A stretch of DNA of 64,000 bases from Terriglobia bacterium (GTDB lineage: Bacteria; Acidobacteriota; Terriglobia; Acidiferrales; UBA7541). Location: positions 1 to 64,000 of the forward strand of contig JAIMAG010000001.1 in assembly GCA_023512135.1 (NCBI GenBank), given 5' to 3'. Made by a program: the position numbers and the translations under genes. Below, piece after piece: positions 10,199 to 21,526 of this stretch; position 1 is the first letter of the stretch, and each line of letters begins with the position of its first letter. Under the pieces are notes generated by a model. The model was given only the letters and a program-made list of their open reading frames with translations. It did not search any database and was not told where the DNA came from.

Positions 10199-11593
10199 TT
10201 AGGCCGCTTCGGCCGGCGCCGGCGGCGTATTGTCCACTTTGACGCGGGCACCCGGCCGGAGCGTACGGAGCACCCGATAGCTGCCGGTAATGATCTCGTC
10301 GCCTTCCTGAAGCCCTTCGGTGATTTCGATCTCCGTGATGCCGGTGATGCCGGTCTTGACGGGAACGAAGACGGCACGGCCATCGCGAACCACGAACACG
10401 CCCTGGATTTCCTCTTTGGCCGGATCGTTGCCCGGCGTTTCGCTGCGCGCGGCGGCCAGGGCCACGCTGCGCTCGGGTGCTTCCTGGGCGGCCTGTTCCA
10501 GCTCTTTCCGCGTGCGCACGGCGAGGGCCTGCAGAGGAATGGAGAGCACGTTCTTCCGCTCTGCGGTGATGATCTTCGCGGTGGTGGAAAGGCCTGGGCG
10601 GAGGTGTTCGGGCGGATCGAGCAGGGTGATGACGACCTTGAAGTCCTTGGCCTCCTGGGTGCTGGAGGTGGTCTGCGTGGTGGCCAGACCGGAGGTGCGG
10701 AGCACCGCCTGCGTGCCGACTTCGCTGACCCGGCCCTGGAAGACGCGATCCGGGATCGCGTCAATTTTGACTTCCGCGGGCTGCCCGACGCGAACGTTGA
10801 CGATATCGGTTTCGTCTACCTTGACCTCCGCGGTGACGACCGACATATCCGAGATGGTCATCAGATAGCTGCCCGGGGAATTCTGGATGCCGGGAACCAC
10901 GTTTTCGCCTACGCGCACCGAAATGTAGGTCACCACGCCGGAAATCGGAGCGGTGTAGGTGGTTTTGCGGAGCTGGTCGCGCACGCGCAGCAGCACGGCA
11001 CGGGCCTGTTCGAGCTGGGCGCGGGCGCGCTGCAGTTCCGCGCTGGTTTGTGCCTGGCGAGCTTCGCTGGCCTGCACGGCGGCCTGCGCGCTTTCGAACG
11101 CCGCTTTGCGCGCGTCGTACTCCTGGCGGGAGATCAGCTGATCTTCAAAGAGCTGTTGTGCGCGTTCCCAGTCGAACCGGGCCCGTTCGAAATCGGCGCG
11201 GGCGCGCACCAGCTCGGCCTGAGCGTTGCGGGAATTGGCTTCGGCCGAGCGCACCGCCGCTTCGGCGGAAGCCACCGCCGCCTGCTGCGCTTCGACTTCG
11301 GCGGCCGGCTGGGTGCTTTCCACGCGCAACAGCAGGTCGCCCTGCCGCACCACGTCGCCTTCCTTGACGGCAATCTCGATGACTTTGCCGAAGCCTTCCG
11401 CCAGGACGTTCGTATAGGTTTTCGGGCGGATTTCTCCGGAAGCGGTCACCAGCGAAGTCAAATCCTGCCGTTTGACCTTGTCGGTCTGCACGGCAATGAC
11501 GCCCTTCGTCTGCAAATAGATACTGACCCAGACGATCGTCACCAGCACAATCCCTACGCCAACTCCGAGAACAATTTTTTTCCACCGGACCAT
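10199..11593 (-). CDS. periplasmic membrane-fusion protein (HlyD/MacA type)
   Basis: 464 residues. The start is fixed by AAGGAAG seven bases before the ATG; the frame is open further upstream. One N-terminal membrane anchor (about 6-27) leads into a split lipoyl/barrel-sandwich domain ([20 protein letters not shown]). A long alpha-helical hairpin rich in Ala, Glu, Arg and Gln follows (about 90-200), then the second lipoyl half ([20 protein letters not shown]) and beta-barrel domains. Proteins of this type join inner-membrane ABC permeases to an outer-membrane channel for macrolide, lipid or peptide export. The ATPase gene follows 34 bp later. TAGAAT at 11689-11694 on the minus strand could be its -10 element. 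Confidence 0.9.
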   Translation of the reverse strand: MVRWKKIVLGVGVGIVLVTIVWVSIYLQTKGVIAVQTDKVKRQDLTSLVTASGEIRPKTYTNVLAEGFGKVIEIAVKEGDVVRQGDLLLRVESTQPAAEVEAQQAAVASAEAAVRSAEANSRNAQAELVRARADFERARFDWERAQQLFEDQLISRQEYDARKAAFESAQAAVQASEARQAQTSAELQRARAQLEQARAVLLRVRDQLRKTTYTAPISGVVTYISVRVGENVVPGIQNSPGSYLMTISDMSVVTAEVKVDETDIVNVRVGQPAEVKIDAIPDRVFQGRVSEVGTQAVLRTSGLATTQTTSSTQEAKDFKVVITLLDPPEHLRPGLSTTAKIITAERKNVLSIPLQALAVRTRKELEQAAQEAPERSVALAAARSETPGNDPAKEEIQGVFVVRDGRAVFVPVKTGITGITEIEITEGLQEGDEIITGSYRVLRTLRPGARVKVDNTPPAPAEAA

Positions 11594-11831
11594 GAGTGCT
11601 TCCTTAGGATTCGCTGTTCCGAAAAAACTTTTGCTTTTCCTGTCTCCGCCGCAACACGGCTGGGGCGCCGGCGCGGATCGCACACATTATTCTAGTACGA
11701 CTGGACGGCCGGGAATGTTTCTCTGGCTGTTGCCGGACGGGGGACGGCGTGCAACCCGGGACCTGTGCGTGCATCCTACAGGATATCAGACTCCGGGCCA
11801 GGGGGAGCCCTGTCCGAGGGGGGAAATCTGG

Positions 11832-11859
11832 TTGCTTTGCCCGCGGGCCGGGGTATAGA
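11832..11859 (+). promoter_or_regulatory. sigma70-like promoter of the GWxTD operon
   Basis: TTGCTT (11832-11837) and TATAGA (11854-11859) are separated by 16 bp, about 44 bp before the ATG. The rest of the 309-bp divergent region (11594-11902) holds no gene that I can support. Confidence 0.4.
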
Positions 11860-11902
11860 ATTTTCAGGAGCAGGCCCGGCCCCGCGGGCCGAGGTGGAGC
11901 CT

Positions 11903-13585
11903 ATGCAAGCGCGCCTTCGTACTATTTTTGCCTTCCTGTTGAGCGCGGCACTGGCGTTTTCCGTCCACGCCTTCCCGCCGCCGCAGCAAGCCGGTGAACA
12001 AAAAAAGAAAGAAGAGCTGTCCGAAAAAGAGCGCAAACGGCGCGAGCGGGAGATGCTGAAGGAGCTGGACAGCGCCTACCGGCAATGGCTCGAGGAAGAC
12101 GTCGCCTACATCATCACCGACGAAGAGCGCTCGGCGTTTCTCCGGCTGACCACGAACGAAGAGCGGGAGCAGTTCATCGAGCAGTTCTGGCTGAACCGCG
12201 ACCCGACCCCGGAAACCGTGGAAAACGAAGCGCGGGAAGAACATTACCGGCGCATCGCCTACGCCAATGAACGATTCGCTTCCGGCATCCCGGGCTGGAA
12301 GACCGACCGCGGCCGCATCTACATCATCTGGGGTCCGCCCGATGAAATCGAAGGTATGCCCGCCGGCGGGCAATACAACCGGCCCCCGGAAGAAGGCGGC
12401 GGCTTCACCTCGGTGCATGCGTTTGAGAAGTGGCGCTACCGGTATCTCGAGGGCATCGGCAACGACATCATTCTGGAGTTCGTCGACCCGACCGGCAGCG
12501 GGGAATACCGGCTGACGATGGATCCTTCGGAGAAGGATGCGCTGCTCTATGTGCCCAACGCCGGCCTGAGCGAGCTGGAAGCGATGGGCCTGGCCAGCAA
12601 GGTGGACCGGTTCACCCGTACCGATGGCACCCGGCTGCCCAAAACCATGTTCGAGCCGGCCCGGATGAACCAGTTTGAGCGGCTCGAGCTGTTTGCCAAG
12701 GTCCAGCGTCCGCCGGCGCGCTTCCGCGACCTGGAAGCGGTGGTGACGTCGCGGATTCTGCGCAACCAGATCCATTTTGATTTTCGCTTCGATTATTTGC
12801 GGATCACCAGTGACACGGTGCTGGTGCCCATCACCATCCAGATTCCGAATCGCGAGATGACGTTTACGAGCACGCAGGGCGTGCACTCGGCCACGATGAA
12901 CCTGCACGCCCGCATCTCGGCCCTGAACGGACGGATTGTGCAGACCTTTGAAGACGTCATCCGGCGGGACATCCCGGATTCGCTGTTTGCCGAGGCGGTC
13001 GAAGGCGTCTCCCTCTACCAGAAGGCGGTGCCGCTGCGCCCCGGGCTGTACAAGCTCGACGTGGTGATCAAAGACGTGAACAGCGGCGACATCGGCGCCA
13101 TCAACCAGGGGCTGCGCGTGCCGCGCTACGGCGAAGAGGAACTGGCCACCAGCACTTTGATCCTGGCCGACCTGATCGAACGCGTGCCCTCGCGCGAAGT
13201 GGGCCTGGGCCAGTTCGTGCTCGGGGCCTCGAAGGTGCGGCCGAAGCTGGATCAGACTTTCAGCACCGATCAACGCATGGGCATCTACTTCCAGGTCTAT
13301 AACCTGAAGGTGGATCCCACGACACATCGCTCCGCACCCGTGGTCGAATATGTGATCCGGCGGGGCGACGAGGAAGTCTGGCGGTTCCGCGAAAACCCCG
13401 AACAGCTCGAGCAGCGCGGCAGCCAGATCACCATCGAGAAGCTGCTGCCGCTGGCACAGTTCGAACCCGGTAAGTACCGGCTGGAGATCCAGGTGACGGA
13501 TACTATCGGACAGCAGTCCGTCACCTCGCAGACGGAGTTCACCGTGAAAGCTCCGACCACCACGGCGCGAGCGGGGAACGAATGA
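11903..13585 (+). CDS. secreted GWxTD domain protein
   Basis: 560 residues. The ATG at 11903 follows GGAG at 5-bp spacing and opens a clear signal peptide (RTIFAFLLSAALAFSVHAF); the frame is also open upstream, but that part has no such features. A charged linker (KKKEELSEKERKRREREM) leads to the domain. Its defining motif is GWKTDRGRIYIIWGPPDEIE, preceded by QFWLNRDPTPETVENEAREE. The C-terminal half is beta-rich (LEIQVTDTIGQQSVTSQTEF), like an immunoglobulin-type module. GWxTD proteins are periplasmic or surface proteins of unknown function, common in Acidobacteriota and Bacteroidota-type genomes. The stop overlaps the start of the next gene (ATGA), so the two are translationally coupled and probably act in the same envelope structure. 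Confidence 0.85.
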   Translation: MQARLRTIFAFLLSAALAFSVHAFPPPQQAGEQKKKEELSEKERKRREREMLKELDSAYRQWLEEDVAYIITDEERSAFLRLTTNEEREQFIEQFWLNRDPTPETVENEAREEHYRRIAYANERFASGIPGWKTDRGRIYIIWGPPDEIEGMPAGGQYNRPPEEGGGFTSVHAFEKWRYRYLEGIGNDIILEFVDPTGSGEYRLTMDPSEKDALLYVPNAGLSELEAMGLASKVDRFTRTDGTRLPKTMFEPARMNQFERLELFAKVQRPPARFRDLEAVVTSRILRNQIHFDFRFDYLRITSDTVLVPITIQIPNREMTFTSTQGVHSATMNLHARISALNGRIVQTFEDVIRRDIPDSLFAEAVEGVSLYQKAVPLRPGLYKLDVVIKDVNSGDIGAINQGLRVPRYGEEELATSTLILADLIERVPSREVGLGQFVLGASKVRPKLDQTFSTDQRMGIYFQVYNLKVDPTTHRSAPVVEYVIRRGDEEVWRFRENPEQLEQRGSQITIEKLLPLAQFEPGKYRLEIQVTDTIGQQSVTSQTEFTVKAPTTTARAGNE

Positions 13586-15300
13586 GCCGAGGAGAATCAG
13601 GCGTGCGCAGGCACGGGACGTTCCTGCTGGGCCTGCTGGCCACACTGGTGCTGGCCACGACAGCGCCGGCGCAGAGTCTGCACGGCAAGCTTTCGGGCAT
13701 CGTCGTCGACCCGCAGGGGGTGCCGCAGATGGGTGCCACGGTCACCGTGCTGCCCGAAGCCGACCTGGCGGCGCAGGCGCTGACGGTGGTGACGAATGAT
13801 CGCGGGTTGTTCTCCGCGGCTTCCCTGCGGCCCGGACTCTACACGGTGCGCGTGACGCTGGCGGGCTTCCTGCCGGCGATCGAACGCCACATCCGCATTG
13901 AAGCCGACCTGACCACGCTGCTGAAAATCCAACTTGATTCGGTGTTCAGTTCGATCGAGCGGCTGCGTGAACGGCCGGCGGTCCCGATCGAGCCGGACGA
14001 GTGGGCGTGGATTCTGCGCACCTCGGCCGCCACCCGCCCGGTGCTCCGGCTGGCCGATGGCGAGCTCGTCGTGGCCATGTCTTCTGCCAGCGCAGAGACG
14101 AAGCCGCAGCGCCGTCCGCATGGCCGCCTGGAGCTGACCAGCGGCGCGCGAAGAGCCGGTTCGCCCTCGAACGTGGTGGATGCGCCGGGCACCGCATTCG
14201 CCTATCAGCAAAGCCTGGGCCACACGGGCCGGCTGCTGCTTTCCGGTCAGGCCAGCTTCGAACATTCGGCCGCCGCGGGCTTTGCCGCCGTCTGGATGCC
14301 GCAGGGAGAAAGGGGTGAAGGCCCACAAACCACGCTGGTGTTGCGGCAGGCCGACCTGGGCCGCGGACTGCGCTTCCGCGGCGCCCGTGCTGCGCACCGC
14401 AGCGAACTGGCGCTCGGCGAGCGGCTCTCGCTGCACTACGGTGCCGAGTTCCTGCTCGTCGGCATGGGCGAGACCACTTCTTCCCTGCGCCCGTTCGCCG
14501 AACTGGTCTATGCGCTGACACCGAACTGGCGCGCCGCTCTGATCTTCGCTGCACGGCCCTGGGCCGGAGCCGGGCGAGAAACCGATGGCCTCGAAAGTGC
14601 ACTCGAACAACTCGACGCCTTCCCCGCGGTCATGCTGCGCGACGGCCGACCGGTGGTCGAAGGGGGTCAGCACGCTGAGCTGGCTGTCGAACACCTGCTC
14701 GGACCCAACACGAGCGTAGTCGCTTCTGTTTTCCGCGATCAGGCGCGGCACACCGCGGTCTTCGGACGCGGCCGCCTCAGCGACCCCGACTTCCTCCAAG
14801 ACAATTTCTCCACGGCGTTCGTCTACGACGGTGGCGCAGTTGCGGGCTGGGGCACACGGCTGGTGCTGCGGCATCGTTTCGGGGAAAACGCCGAAGCGAA
14901 CGTGATCTACGCCTGGGCCAGCGCCCTGAGCCCCACCGAAGACCGGGTGGAGGGAGAGGTCCGCGACAGCTTCGTGCCGCGCCACCGCCACAGCCTCGCC
15001 GCACGTCTGAGTGCGCGCTTCGAGAGCACCGGTACACGGCTCTCCGCCAGCTACAAGTGGGTCGGAGGAACCTTCCTGACGCGACCGGATGCGTACGGGG
15101 AAGTCGTGCACCAGGTCGAACCGTTCTTGACCCTAACGGTGCGCCAGCCGCTGCCTTTCACCGGCGGCCGCTTCGAAGCCCTGGCCGACTTTCGCAATCT
15201 GCTTGCCGAAGGATACGTCCCGATCACCACGCCCGACGGACGCATACTCCTGATCCCTGCACTGCGCAGCTTCCGCACCGGAGTCAGCTTCCAGTTCTAA
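13582..15300 (+). CDS. carboxypeptidase-regulatory-like / outer-membrane barrel-like protein
   Basis: 572 residues with a signal peptide (GTFLLGLLATLVLATTAPAQ). Residues about 35-115 form a carboxypeptidase regulatory-like (transthyretin-type) beta-sandwich: GIVVDPQGVPQMGATVTV, then TNDRGLFSAASLRPGLYTVR. The remainder alternates polar and apolar residues and ends in FRTGVSFQF. A C-terminal aromatic residue after alternating strands is the usual ending of outer-membrane beta barrels. This resembles the TonB-dependent-receptor-like proteins abundant in Acidobacteriota, but it is short, and I see no plug domain or TonB box. The start overlaps the GWxTD gene by four bases. The barrel assignment is an inference from pattern. 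Confidence 0.65.
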   Translation: MSRGESGVRRHGTFLLGLLATLVLATTAPAQSLHGKLSGIVVDPQGVPQMGATVTVLPEADLAAQALTVVTNDRGLFSAASLRPGLYTVRVTLAGFLPAIERHIRIEADLTTLLKIQLDSVFSSIERLRERPAVPIEPDEWAWILRTSAATRPVLRLADGELVVAMSSASAETKPQRRPHGRLELTSGARRAGSPSNVVDAPGTAFAYQQSLGHTGRLLLSGQASFEHSAAAGFAAVWMPQGERGEGPQTTLVLRQADLGRGLRFRGARAAHRSELALGERLSLHYGAEFLLVGMGETTSSLRPFAELVYALTPNWRAALIFAARPWAGAGRETDGLESALEQLDAFPAVMLRDGRPVVEGGQHAELAVEHLLGPNTSVVASVFRDQARHTAVFGRGRLSDPDFLQDNFSTAFVYDGGAVAGWGTRLVLRHRFGENAEANVIYAWASALSPTEDRVEGEVRDSFVPRHRHSLAARLSARFESTGTRLSASYKWVGGTFLTRPDAYGEVVHQVEPFLTLTVRQPLPFTGGRFEALADFRNLLAEGYVPITTPDGRILLIPALRSFRTGVSFQF

Positions 15301-15479
15301 CCCCGCGGCGTAAGAATGCAGAAATCCAGCGTGGGAATGGGGCGATAGAGCCTTCTCCTCTGTACTACAAAAATATGGATTCTTATTCTAAAAATGGAAT
15401 GCTGTGAACAAAAATAGCGAGATGAAAACATATCCTGAGAAGAATCAATGGATTAAATTAGGAGGAAATCTGTAAAATA

Positions 15480-15494
15480 TGGCAGGAGACGTGC
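15480..15494 (+). promoter_or_regulatory. possible sigma54 (-24/-12) promoter
   Basis: TGGCAGGAGACGTGC has the GG-N10-GC core of sigma54 promoters (consensus TGGCAC-N5-TTGC). It sits in an unusually AT-rich 227-bp intergenic region, 34 bp before the kinase start. The downstream operon encodes an NtrC-class regulator, so autoregulation is conceivable. The match is imperfect at two conserved positions. Confidence 0.3.
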
Positions 15495-15527
15495 TAAGAA
15501 CGAAAGAGGCGGAGTCCGTTTTTTGAG

Positions 15528-18339
15528 ATGAAAGAAGGTCTGCACATAAAGCTCGGCGCGGTCGTGCTGGCGCTGCTGACGGTGGCTGCGGTTGTCTTTG
15601 CCATATTGAATTTCCAGCAGCGCCGCCAGTTCCAGACGCCGGATGACGGGGTCTCCTGGGAGGACTCGGCGGCCGGGGTGCGGGCGTGGGCGGTGGCGCC
15701 GGATTCGCCTGCGGCGCGAGCCGGGGTGGAGCCGGGCGATGTACTGAAGGCGATCGACGGCACGCCGGTGCGGCGCGCGGTGGATGTGACGAAGCGGCTG
15801 TTCCGGCTGGGGCCGTGGCAGCGGGTGCGCTACCAACTGGAGCGGCAGGGGCAGCCGTTTGAAACCGCGCTGGTGACGGTGCCGGCCGATACGAGCGCTT
15901 CGATCGAAAACTATCTGCGCTTGGTCGGGCTGCTCTATTTGTTCATCGGCATGTTCATTTTTGTGCGGCGGTGGAACGCGCCGCGCGCGGTGCATTTCTA
16001 CATCTTCTGCCTGGTCTCCTTCATCTTCTACACCTTCCACTACAGCGGGAAGCTGAACGAATTTGACTGGACCATCTACTGGGGCAACGTGGTGGCGCTG
16101 CTGCTCCAGCCGGCGTTGCTCGTGCATTTTGCGCTGGTGTTTCCGGAGCGGCGGCAGCGCCTGCTGCCGAAGCTGGCGGCGGTCTACGCGGTGCCGCTGC
16201 TGCTGCTGGTGGTGCACGTCAGCGTGGCGCAGCAGATGCTGGGGTTTGTACCCTCGCTCGGGGCGCGGGTGTTTCTGGACCGGCTGGAGCTGGTCTATCT
16301 GGGCGGGTATTTCCTGCTGGCCGCGCTGCTGTTTTTCCTCTCCTATCGGCGAGCCCCCAGCGGCGTGCTGCGGCAGCAGTTGAAGTGGGTGACGGGCGGG
16401 ACGCTGGCCGGCATTGCGCCGCTGCTGTTCTTCTACATCGTGCCGTACTTTCTGCGCCACGGCGTTGTGCCGGCGTGGACGAAATTTTCGGTGCTTTCGC
16501 TGGCGCTGATTCCGCTCTGCTTCGGCTACGCGATCATCCGCTACCGGTTGATGGATGTGGACATCATCTTCAAGCGCGGGCTGGCCTACACGACGGCGAC
16601 GGCCGGAGTGGTGGCGCTCTACTTTGCGTTTGTCGCGCTGGTGGGGGAGGTGTTCCACGCCACCTGGGCCACCGGCGCGAGCGGCACGGTGCTGATCATC
16701 GTCGTCGCGGCGCTGCTGTTTCAGCCGATTCGCGAATGGGCGCAGGCGCACCTGGACCGCTTCTTCTACCGCGACCGGCTCGACTATCGTCGCACGCTGA
16801 TCGAATTCGGCCGGACGCTGACGAACGAAGTGCGCCTGGAAACCATGCTGGACGCCGTACTCGATCGCATCTCGCAAACCATGCTCGTCGACCGCATCGC
16901 GGTGTTCCTGGCCGAGGAAGAATCCTCGCCGCGGTTCTCCCTGGCGCGGGCGATGGGGGTGCGCGCGGAGCCGCCGCTCGACTTGAGTTTTCTGGACCCC
17001 GCCGACCCTGCGTTTGCCCGCGGCTATCGCTTCTTCGAATCCGCCCGGCAGGCGCCCGGGCTGACTCCGACGCAGCGCCGCACGCTCGAACAGCTTGACC
17101 TGAACTATTTCCTGGCCTGCCGCATCCACGACCGCACGGTGGCGATTCTGGGACTGGGGAAGACCGTGGACGGCGATTTTCTGTCCAGCGATGACCTTGA
17201 GCTGCTGCAGACGATCGCCGGCTACGTGGCCGTGGCGGTGGAAAACGCGCGCATGTACCGCGCGCTCGAGCAGAAAGCGGAGCAGATCGAGCGGCTGAAG
17301 GACTTCAGCGAGAACATCGTGGAATCGCTGAACGTCGGCGTGCTGAGCGTGGACCTGAACGACCGGGTGGAGTCGTGGAACACGCAGATGGAATCGCTCA
17401 CCGGCATCCGCCGCAGCGAGGCGCTCGGGCGCACGCTGCCGGAGGTGTTGCCGCTCGATCTGGTCGCGGAGATCGCCGCGCGGGCCGGCGAGGAGCGCGT
17501 CAGCGGCATCTACAAGTATCCGCTGCGCGGCCGGGACGGGCGCACGATGATTCTCAACGTCTCGATTGCGCCGCTGGTGGGCAAGACCGGCGAACGGCTC
17601 GGCCGGCTGATTCTGATCGAGGACGTCAGCCAGCGGGTCCGGCTCGAAGACCAGATGGTGCAGACGGAAAAGCTGACTTCGCTCGGCCTGCTGGCCGCCG
17701 GCGTGGCGCACGAGGTGAACACCCCGCTGGCCGTCATCTCGAACTACATCCAGATGCTGGCCAAGCAGTTGCCGAGCGACGATCCGCGGCACACGCTGAT
17801 TGAGAAAATCGTCAAGCAGACCTTCCGCGCCAGCGAGATCGTGAACCATCTGCTGAACTTCTCGCGCACCGGAGCGACCGAATTCACGGAAGTGAACCTG
17901 AACGCGGTGATCGAAGAGACGCTGGCGCTGGTCAGCCATCCGTTCCGCAGCGCGCGGATCAGCGTGATCAAGAATCTGGATCCGAACCTGCCACCCGTGC
18001 TCGGTTCGGTGAACCGGCTGCAGCAGGTCTTCTTGAATTTGTTCCTGAATGCGCGCGACGCGATGCCCGAAGGCGGCATGCTGGAGGTGCGCACCGCCGC
18101 GCAGAACGGCACGGTCGAGGTCGAGGTGACCGACACCGGCGTGGGCATTCCCCGCGAACACCTGAACCGCATCTTCGACCCCTTCTTCACCACGAAAGGC
18201 TCGGGACGGGGCACCGGCCTGGGACTTTCGGTCAGCTACGGAATCGTCAAGGAGCACGCGGGCAAGATCGACGTGCGCTCGACGCCGGGCAAGGGAACCT
18301 CGTTCCGCCTGGAATTCCCGGTAGTCCGGAAGGGCGTCC

Positions 18340-18353
<14 letters not shown>
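15528..18353 (+). CDS. PDZ-multiTM-GAF-PAS hybrid sensor histidine kinase
   Basis: 941 residues. The order is an N-terminal membrane segment (8-27) and a periplasmic PDZ domain (about 45-125; RAWAVAPDSPAARAGVEPGD, then VLKAIDGTPV). Next come seven or eight membrane helices (about 130-400), a GAF domain (about 425-580), a PAS domain (about 595-700), HisKA with phospho-accepting H728 in GVAHEVNTPLA, and HATPase (N-box NLFLNARDAM, G boxes DTGVGIP and GTGLGLS). It should sense an envelope or membrane signal and phosphorylate the regulator encoded next, whose start it overlaps by 14 bp. A PDZ domain fused to a histidine kinase is uncommon; it may bind exposed C-termini of misfolded envelope proteins. 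The operon follows two envelope genes on the same strand. Confidence 0.9.
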
Positions 18354-19839
<1,486 letters not shown>

Positions 19840-19963
19840 CGACAGGACCACCTTTCAGCCTGTCTGTTTCCCCTGCGTCTCGCCGGCCCGGTTTTGCGCC
19901 GGAGCGAAGACGGAAGCCGGCACTGCAGAGCATGTGAGGGTCCCGGAAAGCACGAGGCGCAGG

Positions 19964-20524
19964 TCAGGAAACCCGGGCGTGGTGCGGGGCACCGCCGGGA
20001 AGCAACGCGTCGGTCAGGTTGGCAGCATCCAGTTTCGCACCCTGCAGGTCGGCTTCTCGCAAAATGGCTGTGGTCAGGTCCGCACCCAGAAAATCCGCGC
20101 CGGCCAGCTTCGCGTTGCGGAAATTGGCCGCGCGCAGACTGGCGCGGTGGAACACCGCTCCGGTCAGGTCGGTGCGAAAGAATTCCACGCCGCTGGCCTG
20201 CGCCTGAGTCAGATCGGCTCCGGAAAGATTGGCTTCGGTCAGGTCCGTGTTCCGCAGGTCGGCGCGGCGCAGGTTGGCTCCGCGCAGGTCGGCCGCGCCG
20301 AGCTTGGCCCGGCGCAGGTCGCTTCCCTCCAGGCGGGCGCCGGCGAGATTGGCGCCGTGGAGATTCACGCCGCGCAGGTCCATGCGGGAAAGATCGGCGC
20401 GGGAAAGATCAGCGCGGGCGCCGCCCACGCCGCGCGTCCACTGCGCGTGCTCCTGCAGAATTTCACTCACGCGGCGACCGTTGTGCCGCACGGCAGACGG
20501 TTTGCGCAAACCCCAGAACCACAC
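19964..20524 (-). CDS. pentapeptide repeat protein
   Basis: 186 residues from a GTG that has AGGAG six bases upstream; a TTG ten codons earlier is also open. From residue 37 on, almost the entire protein is tandem A(D/N)LxX pentapeptides (ADLSRADLSRMDLRGVNLHG and onwards), about 27 consecutive repeats. These form a right-handed quadrilateral beta helix. Proteins of this fold range from DNA mimics that protect gyrase to scaffolds, and nothing in the sequence selects among these. It has no signal peptide, so a cytoplasmic location is likely. The gene is monocistronic and ends toward the NtrC-type regulator. Confidence 0.88.
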   Translation of the reverse strand: MWFWGLRKPSAVRHNGRRVSEILQEHAQWTRGVGGARADLSRADLSRMDLRGVNLHGANLAGARLEGSDLRRAKLGAADLRGANLRRADLRNTDLTEANLSGADLTQAQASGVEFFRTDLTGAVFHRASLRAANFRNAKLAGADFLGADLTTAILREADLQGAKLDAANLTDALLPGGAPHHARVS

Positions 20525-20580
20525 GGTACACTCCTGTGCTGAAAAACGATGCAACGAAAAAATTTTAGCAGAGCGGTCGC

Positions 20581-21039
20581 TCAGGTGGAAAGGCTGCTCC
20601 GATTGAGTTGCTGCAGGCGGCTAGCGGCCACCAGCCCGGAGTACACCAGCAGCAGCACGAACACGTGGAAGGCCACGCTGGACCAGGTCCGGACCAGCAG
20701 AGCCAGCAGTCCGTCCACGGCATAGAGGAACATCCCCGCCAGGAACACACGGGGCAGCCCGCGGCGGGCATGGATACCAAAACCCACAAAGATGGCGGCC
20801 AGCGCCACACTCACCAGCAGAGTCAAACCCTTGCCCAGCAGGCCGGCTCCCCAGACGGTGTGTTCGACCAGTTGTGCGGCGCCGAGCACGAAGACCCGGG
20901 CCCAGTCGTAGTTGGCCAGGACAGCCAGCGAACTCAACACGGAAAGTCCGGCAATCCAGTAGAACCAGTCGGCGCCGCTGCGGGCGCGAGCTTCGACGCG
21001 CAGTTTCTGTTCGAGCAGCAATGCCGAGTTCGGCTGCAT
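20581..21039 (-). CDS. small integral membrane protein
   Basis: 152 residues from the ATG at 21039, preferred because GAGG lies eight bases upstream; two further ATGs exist upstream in frame. After a polar N-terminus (LLLEQKLRVEARARSGADWF) there are four to five hydrophobic segments (WIAGLSVLSSLAVLANY, LLVSVALAAIFVGFGIHARR, VFLAGMFLYAVDGLLALLV, VAFHVFVLLLVYSGLVAASR). No catalytic motif or known family is recognised. It lies upstream of the pentapeptide gene on the same strand, 56 bp from it, so the two may share a transcript. Confidence 0.7.
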   Translation of the reverse strand: MQPNSALLLEQKLRVEARARSGADWFYWIAGLSVLSSLAVLANYDWARVFVLGAAQLVEHTVWGAGLLGKGLTLLVSVALAAIFVGFGIHARRGLPRVFLAGMFLYAVDGLLALLVRTWSSVAFHVFVLLLVYSGLVAASRLQQLNRSSLST

Positions 21040-21526
21040 CGATGACCTCGAGGAAACCGTAGACTGCATGACCACTGGCCTCCGGATACCAGTGCTGTTG
21101 CGGGGATCGAGCCCAATCGCGCGCAGGAGAGCTGGAATAAGGATGACCGCAACGGATAATTAGAATATTAGATGACATTGACATGCAAGATCATGGTAAA
21201 CACCGGCAGTGGAAAAGTTAACAGGTACCTGGGCAGCTGAAATCGAGGTCCGGACTCAGGTAAAAAGCAGCATAAAGCCTTGCACCGAAGAGGCGCATCC
21301 CCCCTGAAACAAATTGTCAGCGTGCTGCGGCAGAAGACCGCTCCCGCAAAGGCTGCGCAAGAAGAAGAGAATACCGGCTGTGGACAGCCATCCCTACCCG
21401 GTTTGTGAGGGAAGGGCGGGGAGCCGGGGCTGCCGGAGTGACCGCGACGCATCCGCTGTGTCGCGGAACAGGGGTGTGAGCGCACTCCGCCAACATGGAC
21501 TTCGCCGCAAGACACCGACCTGCGCG
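21040..21526. other. intergenic region without supported gene
   Basis: About 490 bp. On the minus strand TTGCAT followed by TATTCT near 21155-21185 could be a weak promoter for the membrane protein. CCGCGAC (21442-21448) and GTCGCGG (21460-21466) form a 7-bp inverted repeat beyond the stop of the next minus-strand gene, but no T-run follows. Nothing else is supported. Confidence 0.5.

Noticed and set aside
10165-10764. extension of the ABC ATPase frame upstream of its ATG
   Set aside because: The frame is open but overlaps the membrane-fusion gene and gives Arg/Ser/Pro-rich nonsense, so it is a coincidence of composition.
21442-21466. inverted repeat CCGCGAC/GTCGCGG as a terminator
   Set aside because: No T-run follows in either direction and the loop is long for the stem.
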